Assembly: GCA_023053685.1 (NCBI GenBank)
Contig: JALIGW010000002.1
Span: 253,366,739 to 253,430,738 of the forward strand
Reading direction: 5' to 3'
Source of the DNA: Diadophis punctatus similis
Lineage: Eukaryota; Chordata; Lepidosauria; Squamata; Dipsadidae
DNA: 64,000 nucleotides
Shown: positions 31,100 through 61,139 of the stretch, piece after piece
Numbering within the stretch: position 1 is the first letter of the stretch
Layout of the letters: each line of letters starts with the position of its first letter
Notes under the pieces: generated by a model
What the model was told of the DNA's origin: nothing
What the model saw: only the letters and a program-made list of their open reading frames with translations
Database searches by the model: none
Program-made: the position numbers and the translations under genes

Positions 31100-31228
31100 A
31101 TCTCAACCTTAGTTGCTTTAAGAGATGTGGACTTCAACTCCCAGAATTCCCCAGCCAGCACTTGCTGGCTGGGGAATTCTGGGAGTTGAAGTCCACATCT
31201 CTTAAAGCAGCTAAGGTTGATAAACATT
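31100..31228. mobile_element. Palindromic MITE
   Basis: CTCAACCTTAGTTGCTTTAA mirrored to TTAAAGCAGCTAAGGTTGA. Confidence 0.8.
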
Positions 31229-31793
31229 CTCTAACCATATTTTGACTATTGGATTACTCGTTTCTCCCTTTCCAATATAACATGTCAAGCTTTACTTGTC
31301 TAATATGAATCTTCCTGCCCTCAGTTTTTATTTAGTTTCCTTTCTGAGATTTTCAAAGGTCTACTTCCTTCCTTTTCCACTATTTTAACATCTAACCTCC
31401 TACAAGTCTTCCACTGTACACCTCTCCGCACCTGCTCTTGCACGTTTCGATCCAGTTTGTGGTGGTTTTCCGCCTCATGGATCATTCACTTTGCACACCA
31501 AACTATTTACACACTCCCCGCAATCCGGTAAAGAAAATACCCCTCCGAACTAAGCCCTGTGCCGAGATGGAAATGTATTTTAATATTTTCCAACTTGGCG
31601 TTCTTTAAATAGGAAGGACTACAGTTCCCACTGCTCACTTTCAGGAGGAGCCGTGGGGCATGATGGGAGCTGTAGGCCAATATATTGGGAAGCAGCAGAC
31701 TTCAATGTTTCTCTGGAAGATTTTACATCCTGCCTTTGTGATGACACTCATAAAAAGGGAAGCAGACCAGAAAAAAGGTCTGAAAGTGGAATA

Positions 31794-32186
31794 CAGGGTA
31801 GTCCTTGACTTATAACCATTCATTTTGTGACCGAAGTTACAACAGCACTGGAAAAAGTGACTTACTGCCTGTTTTTCACCCTTGTTGCAGCATCCCCATG
31901 GTCACATGATCAAAATTTGGGCATTTGGCAACTGGCATATATTTATCACAGTTGCATTGTCCCACCTGGGGTCATGGGATCATCATTGGTAACTTTCCCA
32001 GTCGGTTTCCGACAATGGGGGAAACCAGATTTGCTTAACGACTGCACGATTCCCTTAACAACTGCAGCAATTCGCTTAACAACCGGGGGCAAAAAGGTCA
32101 TAAAATGGGGCAGAACTCACTGCAACTGCCTTGCTTAGCAAAGAAAATGTTGAGTTCTACTGCGGTCGTAAATCAAGGATGAACTG
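31794..32186 (+). mobile_element. TA MITE, full copy
   Basis: CAGGGTAGTCCTTGACTTAT to AAATCAAGGATGAACTG. Confidence 0.82.
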
Positions 32187-32527
32187 TACTTCTGGTTTGT
32201 TCAAATCTTTTTTCCCCTCCAAAATGCTCCTTAGTAGGCCAAGAGCAAACAGAATCAGTGTGAGCCCTCAAAGCTTCCTGCCCTGTCTACATTCTTGGCC
32301 ATCCTTGGAACTAATCTGATATCTAATTCACATGCTTTGCGGTGTGACTATAATTTTCTAAAAAGATCAGAGTCAGCTACCTGATCAGGTCAGTCCAACA
32401 TGATAGAATCCCGCTTTGAAGACCTTCCACTGTTTTTATTCAAATATTTTTTGGGGGGAAAAGTGTGATTTTACCATTAGAATTTGTAGCCGATAGAACT
32501 CCATTTGGTCATGGCAATTTTTCAATA

Positions 32528-32903
32528 CAGGTAATCCTCGACTTAAAAACCATTCATTTAGTGACTGAAAGTTACAACAGCCTGAAAAAGGCGACTTATG
32601 ACCGTCTTTCACACTTATGACTGTAGCACGGCCATGTGATCAAAATTGGGATGCTTGGCAACTGGCTCATATTTATGACAGGTTGCAGGGTCATTTTTTG
32701 CAGGGTCATCTTTTGCAACCTTCTGACAAACAAAGTCAATAGGGAAGACTCACTTAATGACATGTTGCTAACTTAACAACCATAGTGATTCACTAACAAC
32801 TGTGGCAAGAAAAGTCGGAAAATGGGGCAAAACTCAATTTAACTGTCTCACTTAACAACAAAAGTGTTGGGTTCAATTGTGGTCATAAGCTGAGAATTAC
32901 CTG
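32528..32903 (+). mobile_element. TA MITE, full copy
   Basis: CAGGTAATCCTCGACTTAAA to AAGCTGAGAATTACCTG. Confidence 0.85.
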
Positions 32904-33001
32904 AAAAGGATAATTCCACCTTCACTGGGGTATTTTAACCGGATAATCCTTATAAGGAATGCCAAGATTCCCAAAGTGAATCTGACATTTTAACTTACAT
33001 A

Positions 33002-33384
33002 CCGTATTTTTCAGAGTATAAGACGGACCTTCCCCCCCACCCTAAGAGGCTGAAAATTTGGTCTTATACTCTGAATGTAGCTTTTTTGAAGCTTTTTTTT
33101 CAGCCCTAACGAGGTGCTAATGATCTTCCCGACTCTTACCGGCTTGCAGGCTTTTTCATTGCTACTCTCTCCGAAGGTTTTTTCCAGCCCTAAGTCTTTG
33201 CAGGCTTTTTTTCACTGCTTCTCGCTCCGAATAAGGTTTTTTTAAGCCCTAACCAGGGGATAAAATAATGTGCTGAAGCTGACCAGACTAAGGACGCTAG
33301 CCAGATGAATACCTGGTGGGCAGCTTTCCCCCCCTATTTTCCTCCCCCAAAACTAAGGTGCGTCTTATACTCCGAAAAATACGG
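33002..33384. mobile_element. TA-flanked TIR MITE (CCGTATTTTTCGG family)
   Basis: CCGTATTTTTCAGAGTATAA...TCCGAAAAATACGG between TA. Confidence 0.88.
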
Positions 33385-33527
33385 TAAATGGTGTAAGGTT
33401 GGTTAAAAACTAGCAGGGAGGGATGAAACCTTTCCTCTATGTCTGCTTGCCATCCAAAAATTTTCCCTCCAAAATAAATTAATGGATTTCCCACCCAATG
33501 CAAGATGATTTCTGTGATACTTTAAAG

Positions 33528-33657
33528 CAGGGATCCCCAACCTCGGCAACTTTAAGACTTGTGGACTTCAACTCCCAGAATTCCTCAGCCAGCCGGCTGA
33601 GGAATTCTGGGAGTTGAAGTCCACAAGTCTTAAAGTTGCCAAGGTTTGAGACCCCTG
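33528..33657. mobile_element. Palindromic hAT MITE
   Basis: CAGGGATCCCCAACCTCGGC and mirror; duplication CTTTAAAG/CCTTAAAG. Confidence 0.85.
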
Positions 33658-33659
33658 CC

Positions 33660-34190
33660 TTAAAGGGAGGACATCTCCTCCTAGCCAATACAATCCTGCT
33701 TGGAGACCCCTTCCACTGTTTTTATTCCAATATTATTGGAAAAATAATATTGCAAAAAATCTTGGCAATAAGCACACCCAACTATTATCAACGGAGGCTC
33801 TTAAGGATACACTAATGAAATAAACAGCAATTGACATAACTGTGCCCAATCATCGGCTGCACCATTTTGTACGTTCTCATGTGCTCCTTCTTTTTTTGGA
33901 AAAAGAAACGTAAAAAGTCCTTCTTGCTAGCTGGCACAAGTTATGATTTGCACAATCACCAGAGTGAAAATGTATATAGTTCAGGAATCTAGCTGATCGA
34001 GTTTTGTTTGGTCAAGCAGAAAAACTCTACTCTGGTAACGGAGCAGGAATACGGAACAGAACCAAAGTTCAGACGTCAGAAAATAGTAAAAATGGAAAAC
34101 AAAAATAAATTGCAAAAATAATATGGATATGTAAGAACCAATGGGACAGAAGATTAGCTGAAGAAAGAGAAAAGTAGCAAAGGAAAGCTA
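33660..34190. other. No feature recognised
   Basis: AT-rich unique sequence, no coding signal. Confidence 0.4.
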
Positions 34191-34192
34191 AT

Positions 34193-35030
34193 GAAAAGGA
34201 GGACCAGGGGTGACATGATAGCGTGTTCCAATATCTGAAGGGTTGCCACAAAAAAGAGGGAGTCAAGCTATTTTCCAAAGCACCTGAGGGTAGGACAAGA
34301 AGCAATGGGTGGAAACTAAACAAGGAGAGAAGCAATCTAGAACTAAGGAGACATTTCCTGACAGTTAGAACAATTAATCAGTGGAACAGCTTGCCTCCAG
34401 AAGTTGCGAATGCTCCAACGCTGGAGGTTTTTAAGAAGTGATTGGACAGCCATTTGTCTGAAATGGTCTAGAGCCGTGATGGCGAACCTATGGCACATGT
34501 GCCACAGATGGCACGTGGAGCCATATCTGAGGGCACACAAGGCATTGCCCTATGTCAGCTTCAGCGCTGGCCAGCTGATTTTTGGCCTTCCGGAGGGTGG
34601 GAGGGAGGCCGTTTTCGCCCTCCCCAGGCTTCAGGAAAGCCTCAGGAGCCTGTGGATGGCAAAAAATGGGCCCGACGGGCCTACCGGAAGTTCGTTTCCG
34701 AACTTCCTGTAGGCCTGTTGGGCCCGTTTTTCGCCATCCACAGGCTCCGGAGGCTTTCCTGAAGCCTGGGGAGGGCGAAAAATGGCCCAACGGGCCTACT
34801 GGAAGTCCGGAGGCTTCAGTGAGGCTTGCACGCAGAGTGGGCAGCCCTGGGGGGTTGTGCGCGAATGTGGGGGGGGGGAGGGCATTGCATTATGTGTGTG
34901 TGCATGCGCATGTGCCCTTTTGGTACCTGAGCCAAAAAAGGTTTGCCATCACTGGTCTAGAGTCTCCTGCCTGAGCAGGGGGTTGGACTAGAAGACCTCC
35001 AAGGTCCCTTCCAACTCTGTTATTCTGTTA
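34193..35030 (+). mobile_element. CR1/L3 LINE 3' fragment, split by a hAT MITE
   Basis: The left part (34193-34473) encodes EGRTRSNGWKLNKERSNLEL; the right part (34955-35030) is the TAGAAGACCTCCAAGGTCCC end. The MITE at 34474-34954 lies between duplicated GTCTAGAG. Confidence 0.88.
34474..34954. mobile_element. hAT MITE (GATGGCGAACC family)
   Basis: CCGTGATGGCGAACC...GGTTTGCCATCACTG; duplication GTCTAGAG. An internal inverted repeat is present around 34695-34705. Confidence 0.9.
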
Positions 35031-35149
35031 AGAACAGAAAATAAAAGGTTTACAAAGTTCAGCACTTCATTAAATCTGATGCCAAAAAGGGGCACATTAG
35101 GCCTTCCTTTTTAAAGAATCACGTCTTGCCATAGGGATGTATCTCAAAG

Positions 35150-35262
35150 GTGCTTTCTTTCTATTTTCTGTCCAGTTTTTTTCTGTCCAGTTGCTTTTTG
35201 AAAAAAGCACGATTGAGACAAATTGAGACCTGAATGACCGAGGATCTCCACAGATATATAGG
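35150..35262 (+). mobile_element. Penelope-like 3' end fragment
   Basis: GTCCAGTTGCTTTTTGAAAA and then a GACCTGAATGACCGAGGATC end correspond to the terminal part of the family at 8.9 and 43.9 kb. Confidence 0.5.
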
Positions 35263-35714
35263 ACTGTATGGTACTCAGTCAATCCCAAGAAAACACAAGC
35301 TTTGAGTTAAAGCTACTCCGACAGGGTGTGACAAAGTGCTTCAGAGTGGGTGTGAGTGTGGGTTTGTGGTTGTCTCCTCAACTTAAATATGTCTTCTCCT
35401 GATGCATGGGGCTAATGTGATTCCAGGAAAAGACACAGCTACTTTAAGAGGGTGCCAACAGGTGTCGTATATGTGCCTGTATGCACTAGGGTGCACCATT
35501 CTACTCCGAAGTCCTGTATCTCTCTCTGGAATTCAATTTTCCACTACTAGCATGGTATAGTATTTATAGTAAGCTGAGACTCCAAGCTGATTTCCCCTAA
35601 TTATTCCAGGGCAGACTTTTCCCAGATACTTTCAGGCCACAAAACGGTGAATTTAAAAAAATAATCCCTGATCAAGAGTCAAAACTCCAGTGACACCAAA
35701 TTGTCACGTTCAAC

Positions 35715-36412
35715 GGATAGCAGTGTTTCAATATCTGAGGCTGTTCTCCAAAGCGCCTGAAGGCAGGACAAGAAGCAATAGATGGAAATTAATCAAGGAG
35801 AGAACCAACCTAAAAATAAGGAGAAATTTTCTGACAGAACAATTAATCAGTGGAATGGTTTGCCTTCAGAAGTTGTTGGGTGCTCCATCACTCGACTTTT
35901 TAAGAAGAGATTGGACAACCATTTGTCTGAAATGGTCTAGGCAGTGGTGGCGAACCTTTTTTTCCTCAGGTGCCAGAAGCACATGCGCACACGCTATCAC
36001 ACCTATGCGTGTGCCCACACCCATAATTCAATGTTCCCCCCGCGCTCCACCCTGTGCATGCGCGCATGACCCCCCTGCGCTGCCCCGCCCCCCCTGCATG
36101 TGCGCACAACCCCCACGCTCCCCCATTTCCCGACTTCCGGTGGGCCTGGTAGGCCCGTTTTTTCGCCCTCCCCAGGCTCCAGGAAAGCGAAAACGCCCTC
36201 CCAGAACCTCCACGCGAGCTGAAAATCAGCTGGGTGGCGCACACATGCATGCTGGAGCTGAGCTAGGGCAACAGCTCGCGTGCCATCAGATATGGCTCCG
36301 CGTGCCACCTGTGGCACACGTTCCATAGGTTCGCCATCACGGGTCTAGGGTTTTCTGCTTGAGCAGGGGGTTGGACTAGAAGACCTCCAAGGTCCCTTCC
36401 AACTCTGTTATT
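35715..36412 (+). mobile_element. CR1/L3 LINE 3' fragment, split by a hAT MITE
   Basis: The LINE runs 35715-35941 and resumes at 36342, ending AGACCTCCAAGGTCCCTTCC. The MITE hit the same LINE position (GGTCTAGG) as in the copy at 34 kb. Confidence 0.88.
35942..36341. mobile_element. hAT MITE (GATGGCGAACC family)
   Basis: CAGTGGTGGCGAACC...GGTTCGCCATCACG; duplication GGTCTAGG. Confidence 0.9.
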
Positions 36413-36575
36413 ATTCTCCCCCCCCCCCCACACTTTATGGAACCTCATCAAAATCTCGTGGCATCTTAGGGTTCCACTCAACATAGTTTGAAAAACCCTG
36501 TTCTAGAACCCGTCCTCCCTAACATTGTGCTTAATACTAGTTCTCCTTCCTAAAGACCTTTTAACTGCTCTAATG

Positions 36576-36743
36576 TAGGGGTCCCCAACCCGTTGGTTGC
36601 GGCCTACCAGGCCGCGGCCTGTTTGGAATCAGGCCACGTGAGCGGCTGGCTGGAGCACGCGCACGTGTGTGCAGCTCGACTTGCACGAGCAGCGGGCCGG
36701 TTCCCCTCTCTCCCACCCCCCCAGAGCAGGTTGGGGACCGCTG
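36576..36743. mobile_element. hAT MITE (GGGGTCCCCAACC family)
   Basis: TAGGGGTCCCCAACC...GGTTGGGGACCGCTG; duplication CTCTAATG. Confidence 0.9.
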
Positions 36744-36784
36744 CTCTAATGGAATTCTACCACTACCTTTGGATAAAGGTAAGT

Positions 36785-37692
36785 CCTGTCTCTAACCAGC
36801 TTACCAACATTGCTCATTGACACCTTAACTTCCCACACCTTTTCTTTAAGGAGATCTGCCTGAGAAACGTCTGCTTTCCGAAACAGATGAGGGTAGCCTC
36901 AGACGCAGGAAAACCACTGATACGGAAAGGCATGTTGGGTAGTTCGGTCCAAGAAGGGTAGCCTCGTGACTCCACACATCCCCGCTTGCGGAAGAGCGAA
37001 AGAGCACTTCTTGTTTTCAGAAATATCCCATAGGAGAAGCGACTAGCGTTGATTACAACATACGAAGGAAGTGCCATCTTGGGTCTAGGGACAGGATCGC
37101 CCACGGTTTCATCTGGTTAAACTGGACAGGAAGACACCAGTCTATCCCTTTGGAATCATCCCATCATGGAGAGATGCCAACATGAGCCCCATCCGGCAAG
37201 CTTTCTTTGCTCCTTTCTCTTACAAGAGATCCGTCCACGCTGCCATCGCAGATCTTTCAGGGGAGCGGGTATAACCGTATGAAACCGATCCATCAGACGA
37301 TGATATTGGTTGCAGGTACCACAGTAGCTTATCCCTTGACCCCTGCAAATCGATAAGCCGTTTGGGACACCACCTCCCACCTGTTCCCACCCACCTCCCA
37401 ATAATGCTGGGTCCCTGCCAGGATGCTTAAAGAGTCAGGTTATCAAACATGTCACTCAGGATCACAGAAGGACGACCGTCTTCTCTCCAATGGGTGCATC
37501 TGAAAATGATCTGTCCCAAGGATCATCGGGTCATCGGATCCCCTCCCCACCCTTCCCCGGCACGGTGATGCGGTGACCCTAAGGCAATGAAAAGAGTCAT
37601 GCCTCTGCCCAGCCCATTCACCACTGGCATTTTTCTCTTCCCTGGCATCAGGACGAACGTGAAAAGGGGTGGGGACGGCCAGCACAGCACGA
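36785..37692 (-). other. PBX2: Probable PBX2 3' UTR
   Basis: About 0.9 kb downstream of the PBX2 stop has no recognised repeat and so fits a 3' UTR. I saw no AATAAA on the minus strand here, so the end is not defined. A hAT MITE and a CR1 end start beyond 36743. Confidence 0.4.
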
Positions 37693-55503
<17,811 letters not shown>

Positions 55504-55509
55504 CTGCAA

Positions 55510-56860
55510 TCATCGGGACAGGAAGGGTTAAACGCTTGTGCAAACCTAGGCTTGTGTGCAAGCATTGGGGGGGTGCAAGCATGTACACCCACTCTCCCCC
55601 CCCACACCCACTATTTTTCGCTGGGCTCCCCCTCCCTCCCCTCCGGGTGCCTCTCTGTCACTTGGCAAGAGGCTGGGCTGCAGGGAGGTCGTTGCTATGG
55701 TAGCGGCAGGCCCGGAAAAGGGGTAGCAGTTTTTGGCAGGAGTCATCCTGCAGAGGGCTGTGTGTGTGTGTCTGTGTGTATGTGTGTGTGTGCCAGGAGA
55801 GCAGGACAGAGAACGGGGAAGGAGAAGGGCACAAGTAAAGACCCCACAGAAGCAAGAATGAGGATCAGCCAGTTTGGCTCTCAAACCTTCATCAACCCAC
55901 CGCCCACTCCCCAAAAAAAGTGTAGGGGGGGGATTTTGCCCTCCCTCCCCCATGTTTCCAATCCAGGGTGGGTCTTTTGCTTTTCATAGCAGCCCAGGGG
56001 CCTCTCTGCACCCCACTCCAAGGGGAGGAACCTCCCCCCAAATGTGGCACACAGCCAGAAGAGAAGAAATAACTCACAAACCTGCCCGGCTTCATTCATT
56101 TTAACAAGCTTTCTACTCCCCCACCCGCACACCCCTCTGCAAAAACACCCCACGCTCTCCCCTCTACATAAGGAATCGTCTGGCAAGAGGCCGGCGGGTG
56201 CAATTTGATCTGCTGCTCATGCCTCCCGTTAGCAAATGCGCTGGGTGCGGAAGCCGCCCAGGCCGAGCTGCTAGGGCTGCCCCACAACTGGCAGGGCAAC
56301 TTGCTGGAAGTGAAAAGTGTGTGTGTGTGTGCGCTTGCGGGGAATAGAGAAATGGGACAAATGCATTAGATTTGTAACCAAGCAAGTTTGCACCAGCATG
56401 GAGCGGCCGTGGGAGCAAATCTGTGCAACTCGTTCGACTAGTTCTGGAAAAAGGCTTCCTTACTGGTGTTAATGCAAAGAGGCTGGAGGCCCAAACAATG
56501 GTGGAGTTTCCTCCACTTTTGCTCATCTTGTGGGAGGAGAAAGGCAATATATATATATATTAACCAGGAGCCTGAGAGCATCTTTTCTGATAAATGCAAC
56601 CCACAGAAGCAAATTGCCTTTTAATAAAATCAAAAGCTCCCAGGCTCTTAATTTCTATCTCTGCCTAGAAGTCCCTTGCAATGGACAGAAGCTGTGGGAA
56701 AAAGTCCTTTCCCATTAAGGCAATAGATATGCTGGTGCTACAAGCCAAAAATTCAACCAGTGCACATTTTCTTTGTACATCAAGATCCCTCAAAGTCTTC
56801 AGTACTGACTCCCAAGAGACAATGTTAACTATTTATATTAATTAATTATTAATAAATAAT
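55510..56860. other. PBX2 intron 2, unique sequence near exon 3
   Basis: About 1.3 kb almost free of recognised repeats except short GT and AT runs (55760-55792, 56310-56330). It could hold regulatory sequence, but no motif was decisive. Confidence 0.4.
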
Positions 56861-56864
56861 TTCT

Positions 56865-57105
56865 TTCCTAGTACGATTTGATAGCTTATTTGTAACCTTG
56901 ACTATATCACCAAGTGTTGTATCTTTTTATTCTTGATGAATGTATTTTATTCCCCTTATGTACACTGAGAGCATATACACCAAAGACAAATTCCTTGTGT
57001 GTCCAATCACACTTGGCCAATATAGAATTCTATTCTATTCTATTCTATTCTATTCTATTCTATTCTATTCTATTCTATTCTATTCTATTCTATTCTATTC
57101 TTTAT
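56865..57105 (+). mobile_element. LINE 3' end with (ATTCT)n
   Basis: ACACTGAGAGCATATACACC and CCAATCACACTTGGCCAATA are followed by ATTCT repeats (57025-57105). Same family as 1422-1535, opposite strand. Confidence 0.65.
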
Positions 57106-57199
57106 TAAATTTATTTACCGCTCATCTTGCAACTTTTATTTATTTTTATTTATATCCCTCCTTTATTGTTTTATAAATAATTCGAGGCAGCGAACATAC

Positions 57200-57467
57200 T
57201 GAACGCTCCATCTTTATTTATTTATTTTATTTTATTTGTCAACAACTGCAAGGAAACAGGACACATGAAAAAATGGCACAAATAAATGGATATAAAGATA
57301 TTATATTTTGTTTTCCCCACCACAACAACCCTGTGAAGTGTGTTGGTCTGAGGGAAAGTGATTGGCTCAAAGTCACCCGGCTGGTTTTCTTGCCTAAGAT
57401 GGGACTAGAACTCACAATCTCCTAGTTTTTAGGCCAGCATTTTACACTAAACTGGCTCTCCAAGGGA
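57200..57467 (-). mobile_element. Second tRNA-derived SINE family
   Basis: CACCCGGCTGGTTTTCTTGC, GGGACTAGAACTCACAATC and ACACTAAACTGGCTCTC are the inverse of a tRNA-like head (GAGAGCCAGTTTAGTGT) with its B box; TTTAT-rich tail at the left. Confidence 0.75.
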
Positions 57468-57794
57468 TTGTTCTTATTATTTGTAGTACTATTAATTAAA
57501 ATAGTATGTATTAATTTATTTTCATGTAATAAATGTTTGGAGTGTGTGTCAATGAACAATCTGAAATTTTATGGGGGAGGAGTTAATGATCTGAAGAGTT
57601 TTGGGATCCCTGCTTTGCACACTAATTAACAGGGCTGACAATTTCTGCCAAAATTATAAGAAAATTGGGAATGATTGAAACTTTCCTCAGTTCTGGGAAA
57701 AGTTATTGTTATTATAGCTCCTTCTTCTGAACATTTGGGGGACGATGAGGTGGGCTTTTTGCTCCATTAATTCGCAGAGGGTGGTATATTAATT

Positions 57795-58085
57795 GAAGAA
57801 TGAGCTGGAAGGGACCTTGGAGGTCTTCTAGTCCAGCCCCTTGCTCAAGCAGGAGAACCTATACTATTTCAGATAAGTGACTGTCTAGAGTCACACTTCT
57901 TAAAAACATCCAGTGATGGAGCGCCCACAATTTCTGAAGGCAAAGCTGTTCCACTTGGTTAATTGTCCTCACTATTAGGATGTCTCTCCTTAATTCCAGG
58001 TTGCTTCTCTCTATGATCAGTTTCCATCTATTGTTTCTTGTCCTGCCCTCCGGTGCTTTGGAGAATAATATGAAGAATATAGCTG
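57795..58085 (-). mobile_element. CR1/L3 LINE 3' fragment
   Basis: GGACCTTGGAGGTCTTCTAG at the left and TTGTTTCTTGTCCTGCCCTC at the right give, on the minus strand, the same C-terminal frame and 3' end as at 18 kb, degraded. Confidence 0.8.
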
Positions 58086-58363
58086 GAGAGAATTTAAAAC
58101 TCCCCCTGCCTAATCTGAAACCGTAATCTTGAATATAATCCGCCTACTATTAATCTGAGCCAGTAGGAAAATGAGAGATTCCTCAAGATGTGATAAATAA
58201 AAATTATACTCTGACCTCTTATCGCTTATTGCACTATCTTCAAATAATCTTAGGGGAAAATAGGATGAGATATTAGAACGCCTTCCATGATAGATCTGAA
58301 ATTGTCTGCATTGTTGGGCGGGCCAAATTAATAAAAAGACAAAGACTGTGGACATGTAATTTA

Positions 58364-58515
58364 CAGGTAGTCCTCGACATACGACCACAATGGGAACCAG
58401 AATTTCTGTTGTGAAGCAAGGTGGTTGTTAAGTGAGCCGCGCCCAATTTTACAATAGTTTTTGCCACGATTGTTAAGCGAATCAGTGTAGCGAATCTTGC
58501 AGTAATCAGGTTCAA
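58364..58515 (-). mobile_element. TA MITE, partial
   Basis: CAGGTAGTCCTCGACATACG and GTGGTTGTTAAGTGAGCC; truncated beside a CCGTATTTTTCGG element. Confidence 0.7.
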
Positions 58516-58541
58516 TTGCCAAAGAATTCCACTGTGATCTA

Positions 58542-58820
58542 CCCTATTTTTCGGATTATAAAACGCACCGGAGTATAAGACGCACCTTAGTTTTTGGGGA
58601 GGAAAATAAGAAAAAAGCTGATTGGCGGGTGGATCGGCCTCTTGGAATACCCCCAATCAGCTGTTCCCAGAGATGAATTTTAGCAACAGGTTCATTGGTT
58701 TTTTTTCAGCCTCTGAAACCTCCAATTGGGCAGGGCTACCTTTGGAGTATAAGACCGCACCCAGATTTTCACCCTCTTTTTTGGGAGAAAAAGGTGCGTC
58801 TTATACTCTGAAAAATACGG
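58542..58820. mobile_element. TA-flanked TIR MITE (CCGTATTTTTCGG family)
   Basis: CCCTATTTTTCGGATTATAA...CTGAAAAATACGG between TA. Confidence 0.82.
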
Positions 58821-59313
58821 TACTTTTTTGGGAGGAGATACAGAGGAAAAAACAGAAAACACAATAGGCATTCAATAGTTTATCAAATAAGGTTTTGCAG
58901 GATATATATTTTTTCGGGTTGTTTTTTTTTAAGCCTGAAAACCAGGGGCAAGACTATTTCTGGTTTTTCTGCTTTGGGATTAACTTCTAATTAATGTTTA
59001 AATTATGCCAAATTCTCTAGAAATAACAAGTACATCACTGAGAAAATGATAGCAATTTCTGTAGGTTTTTCTTCCTTGAGAATTTCTTGTTTTATAATTT
59101 AGTGTGTCTATAGGTTTGAGCAAGTAGATAGAATAAAATGCATTAAATGATAGAAAAGGTAATATGGAAACTAGTCTCCAAACAGCACTCTCTACTGATC
59201 CAGATTGCACAACAAGTATAATCAATAATAATGAACGATAAACCTACACATTTATAGTATCAACTTCCATTTCAGCCATTTTTGTCCTTTATTTTAACTT
59301 GAGGGATGAGGGT

Positions 59314-59643
59314 GGGCCTCGCTTAACAACTCCCCTATTCAGCAAGTATTAAAATTTGCAACACCACTGAAAAAGTAATGTTACAATCAGTCTTCCACAT
59401 TTACTGTATGAGCATTGCAGAGTCCTTCCAGTCGCGTGATTGCCACAGCCAGCATCCAACAAGAAAAGTCAACGGAGGAGCCAGCAGTAGCAGCACAAGA
59501 CATAATCACTTAACGACCATGGGCAATTCGTTTAACAAGCACAGTGGAAGTGACATCGTAAGCCCATTACAGTTATGTGATATCTCACTTAATGACTGTG
59601 TCACTTAGCAATGGAGTTGCTGGTCACTAAGCAAGGATTACCT
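59314..59643 (+). mobile_element. Related MITE subfamily
   Basis: GGGCCTCGCTTAACAACTCC to TAAGCAAGGATTACCTG. Confidence 0.65.
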
Positions 59644-59852
59644 GTAATAGGCGTTCATGTCATTTAAAGTATCTTTCCTCCCTTCTGTTTTTCTAATTAT
59701 CATTTCTTCAAATGTTATATTCCCGTCTTGCACATGGAAAGGAAGAGATGAAAGGTGGTGCCTTATTTAAAACTACTTCATGCACAGGTGGTCCTTGCCC
59801 TACGACTGGTTGCTTAGCAACTGTTTCAAATGACCCTCTACTTGGGGTGTAC

Positions 59853-60118
59853 TTATGTCGTGGATTTGAAGTTCCAACAGTTCCCCTCTGTAGGAGAGAC
59901 TGGAGGAGCCAGGGGGAGGAGTCAAACGGGGACCTAGTCTAGAATCCCTACATGGGCACAAAAGGGCAAAGTCCAATCCCACCCTTGAATGCTGTTGAAC
60001 ATCATCTAGATTCACCTAGGTGCAAACCGTTAGTGTGAGAAGATTCCTGTGTAGAGCCTTGAGCAATAAAACAGCTAATTGAATTGTTCGTGTGTGGGTC
60101 TGGTTGTTTGCGCCTAAC
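59853..60118 (+). mobile_element. Possible solo LTR
   Basis: About 265 bp starting near TGTCGTGG and ending CCTAACA. It has AGCAATAAAACAGCTAATTG (a poly(A) signal) some 50 nt before the end, as in an R-U5 region, and interrupts a MITE. The flanks (TACTT/TACTC) are only a weak duplication. Confidence 0.4.
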
Positions 60119-60223
60119 ATACTCCTGGGGTCACATGACTGCACTTTAGACACTATCTTTATGGTGGTTTGTAAAATCCCATGGTCATGTGACTGCATTT
60201 TACAGAAATCCAGCACTTACTAA

Positions 60224-60452
60224 GAGCCGAGATAGCGCAGTGGTTAAATGCAGCACTGCAGGCTACTGCTAGTTCAGCAGTTCAGCTGTTCAAATCTCAC
60301 CGGCTCAAGGTTGACTCAGCCTTCCATCCTTCCGAGGTCGGTAAAATGAGGACCCAGATTGTTGGGGGCAATATGCTGAACTCTGTAAACCGCTTAGAGA
60401 GGGCTGTAAAGCACTATGAAGCGGTATATAAGTCTAAGTGCTATTGCTATTG
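60224..60452 (+). mobile_element. tRNA-derived SINE
   Basis: GAGCCGAGATAGCGCAGTGG, GTTCAAATCTCACCGG and CGGTATATAAGTCTAAG. Confidence 0.88.
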
Positions 60453-60767
60453 CTACTTCCAATATTCAACAAAACTGGCCCACGATGAACCATAATGACT
60501 AGGGTAGTTGCTTAACAACTGCCACAGAAAAGTTTGTAACATTGGGTCGGTCATGCGGGTGACCCGATTTACAACTGTCATGATTTACAATCTTGATGGG
60601 CAGACTCATTACGCCCATACGTTGAGGACTGCCGGCATCCTGGTTAGTGCCAAGGTCTGAACTGCAAACCTCCTTGTTGTGTTACATAACAAGCCGTGGG
60701 CTTGGGTTGCACAGCTCTTACGCAGCCAACCAAGCAAATAAAAAGTTGTTTAAAGGTTGTGATAGAG

Positions 60768-61132
60768 CAGGGGTGTCAAACTCAAGGCCCAGGGCCCGGA
60801 TCCGGCCTGCAGGGTGCTTAGATCTGGCCCGTGGGGCCACCCTGGAAACAGCGAGGGACCGGCCCGCAGTGCCTCTGCCAGTGAAAACAGAGCTCGGGAG
60901 GGCGGCCTTCCCGACTCCATTTTCGCTGGCAGAGAATTGCAGGAGGCCGTCGCAGCCAAAATCAGAGCTTGGGAGCCCGTTTTCTCCGGCAGAGCCCTCG
61001 GGCCTCCACAGGCGCCCCCGACATGAGTGATGTCGAGCTGGCCACTCCCACCCTGGCCATGCCCATCCCGGCCCCCCAAGGTCAAACACAACCCTGATGC
61101 GGCCCTCAATGAAATTAAGTTTGACACCCCTG
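60768..61132. mobile_element. hAT MITE (GGGGTGTCAAACT family)
   Basis: CAGGGGTGTCAAACTCAAGG...AGTTTGACACCCCTG; flanks TGATAGAG/TAACAGAG. Confidence 0.85.
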
Positions 61133-61139
61133 TAACAGA

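Larger units (their letters stand above)
59786..60637 (+). mobile_element. Related MITE split by an LTR-like block and a SINE
   Basis: CAGGTGGTCCTTGCCCTACG left end; pieces 59786-59850, 60119-60223 and 60455-60637, ending ACGTTGAGGACTGCC. Confidence 0.6.
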
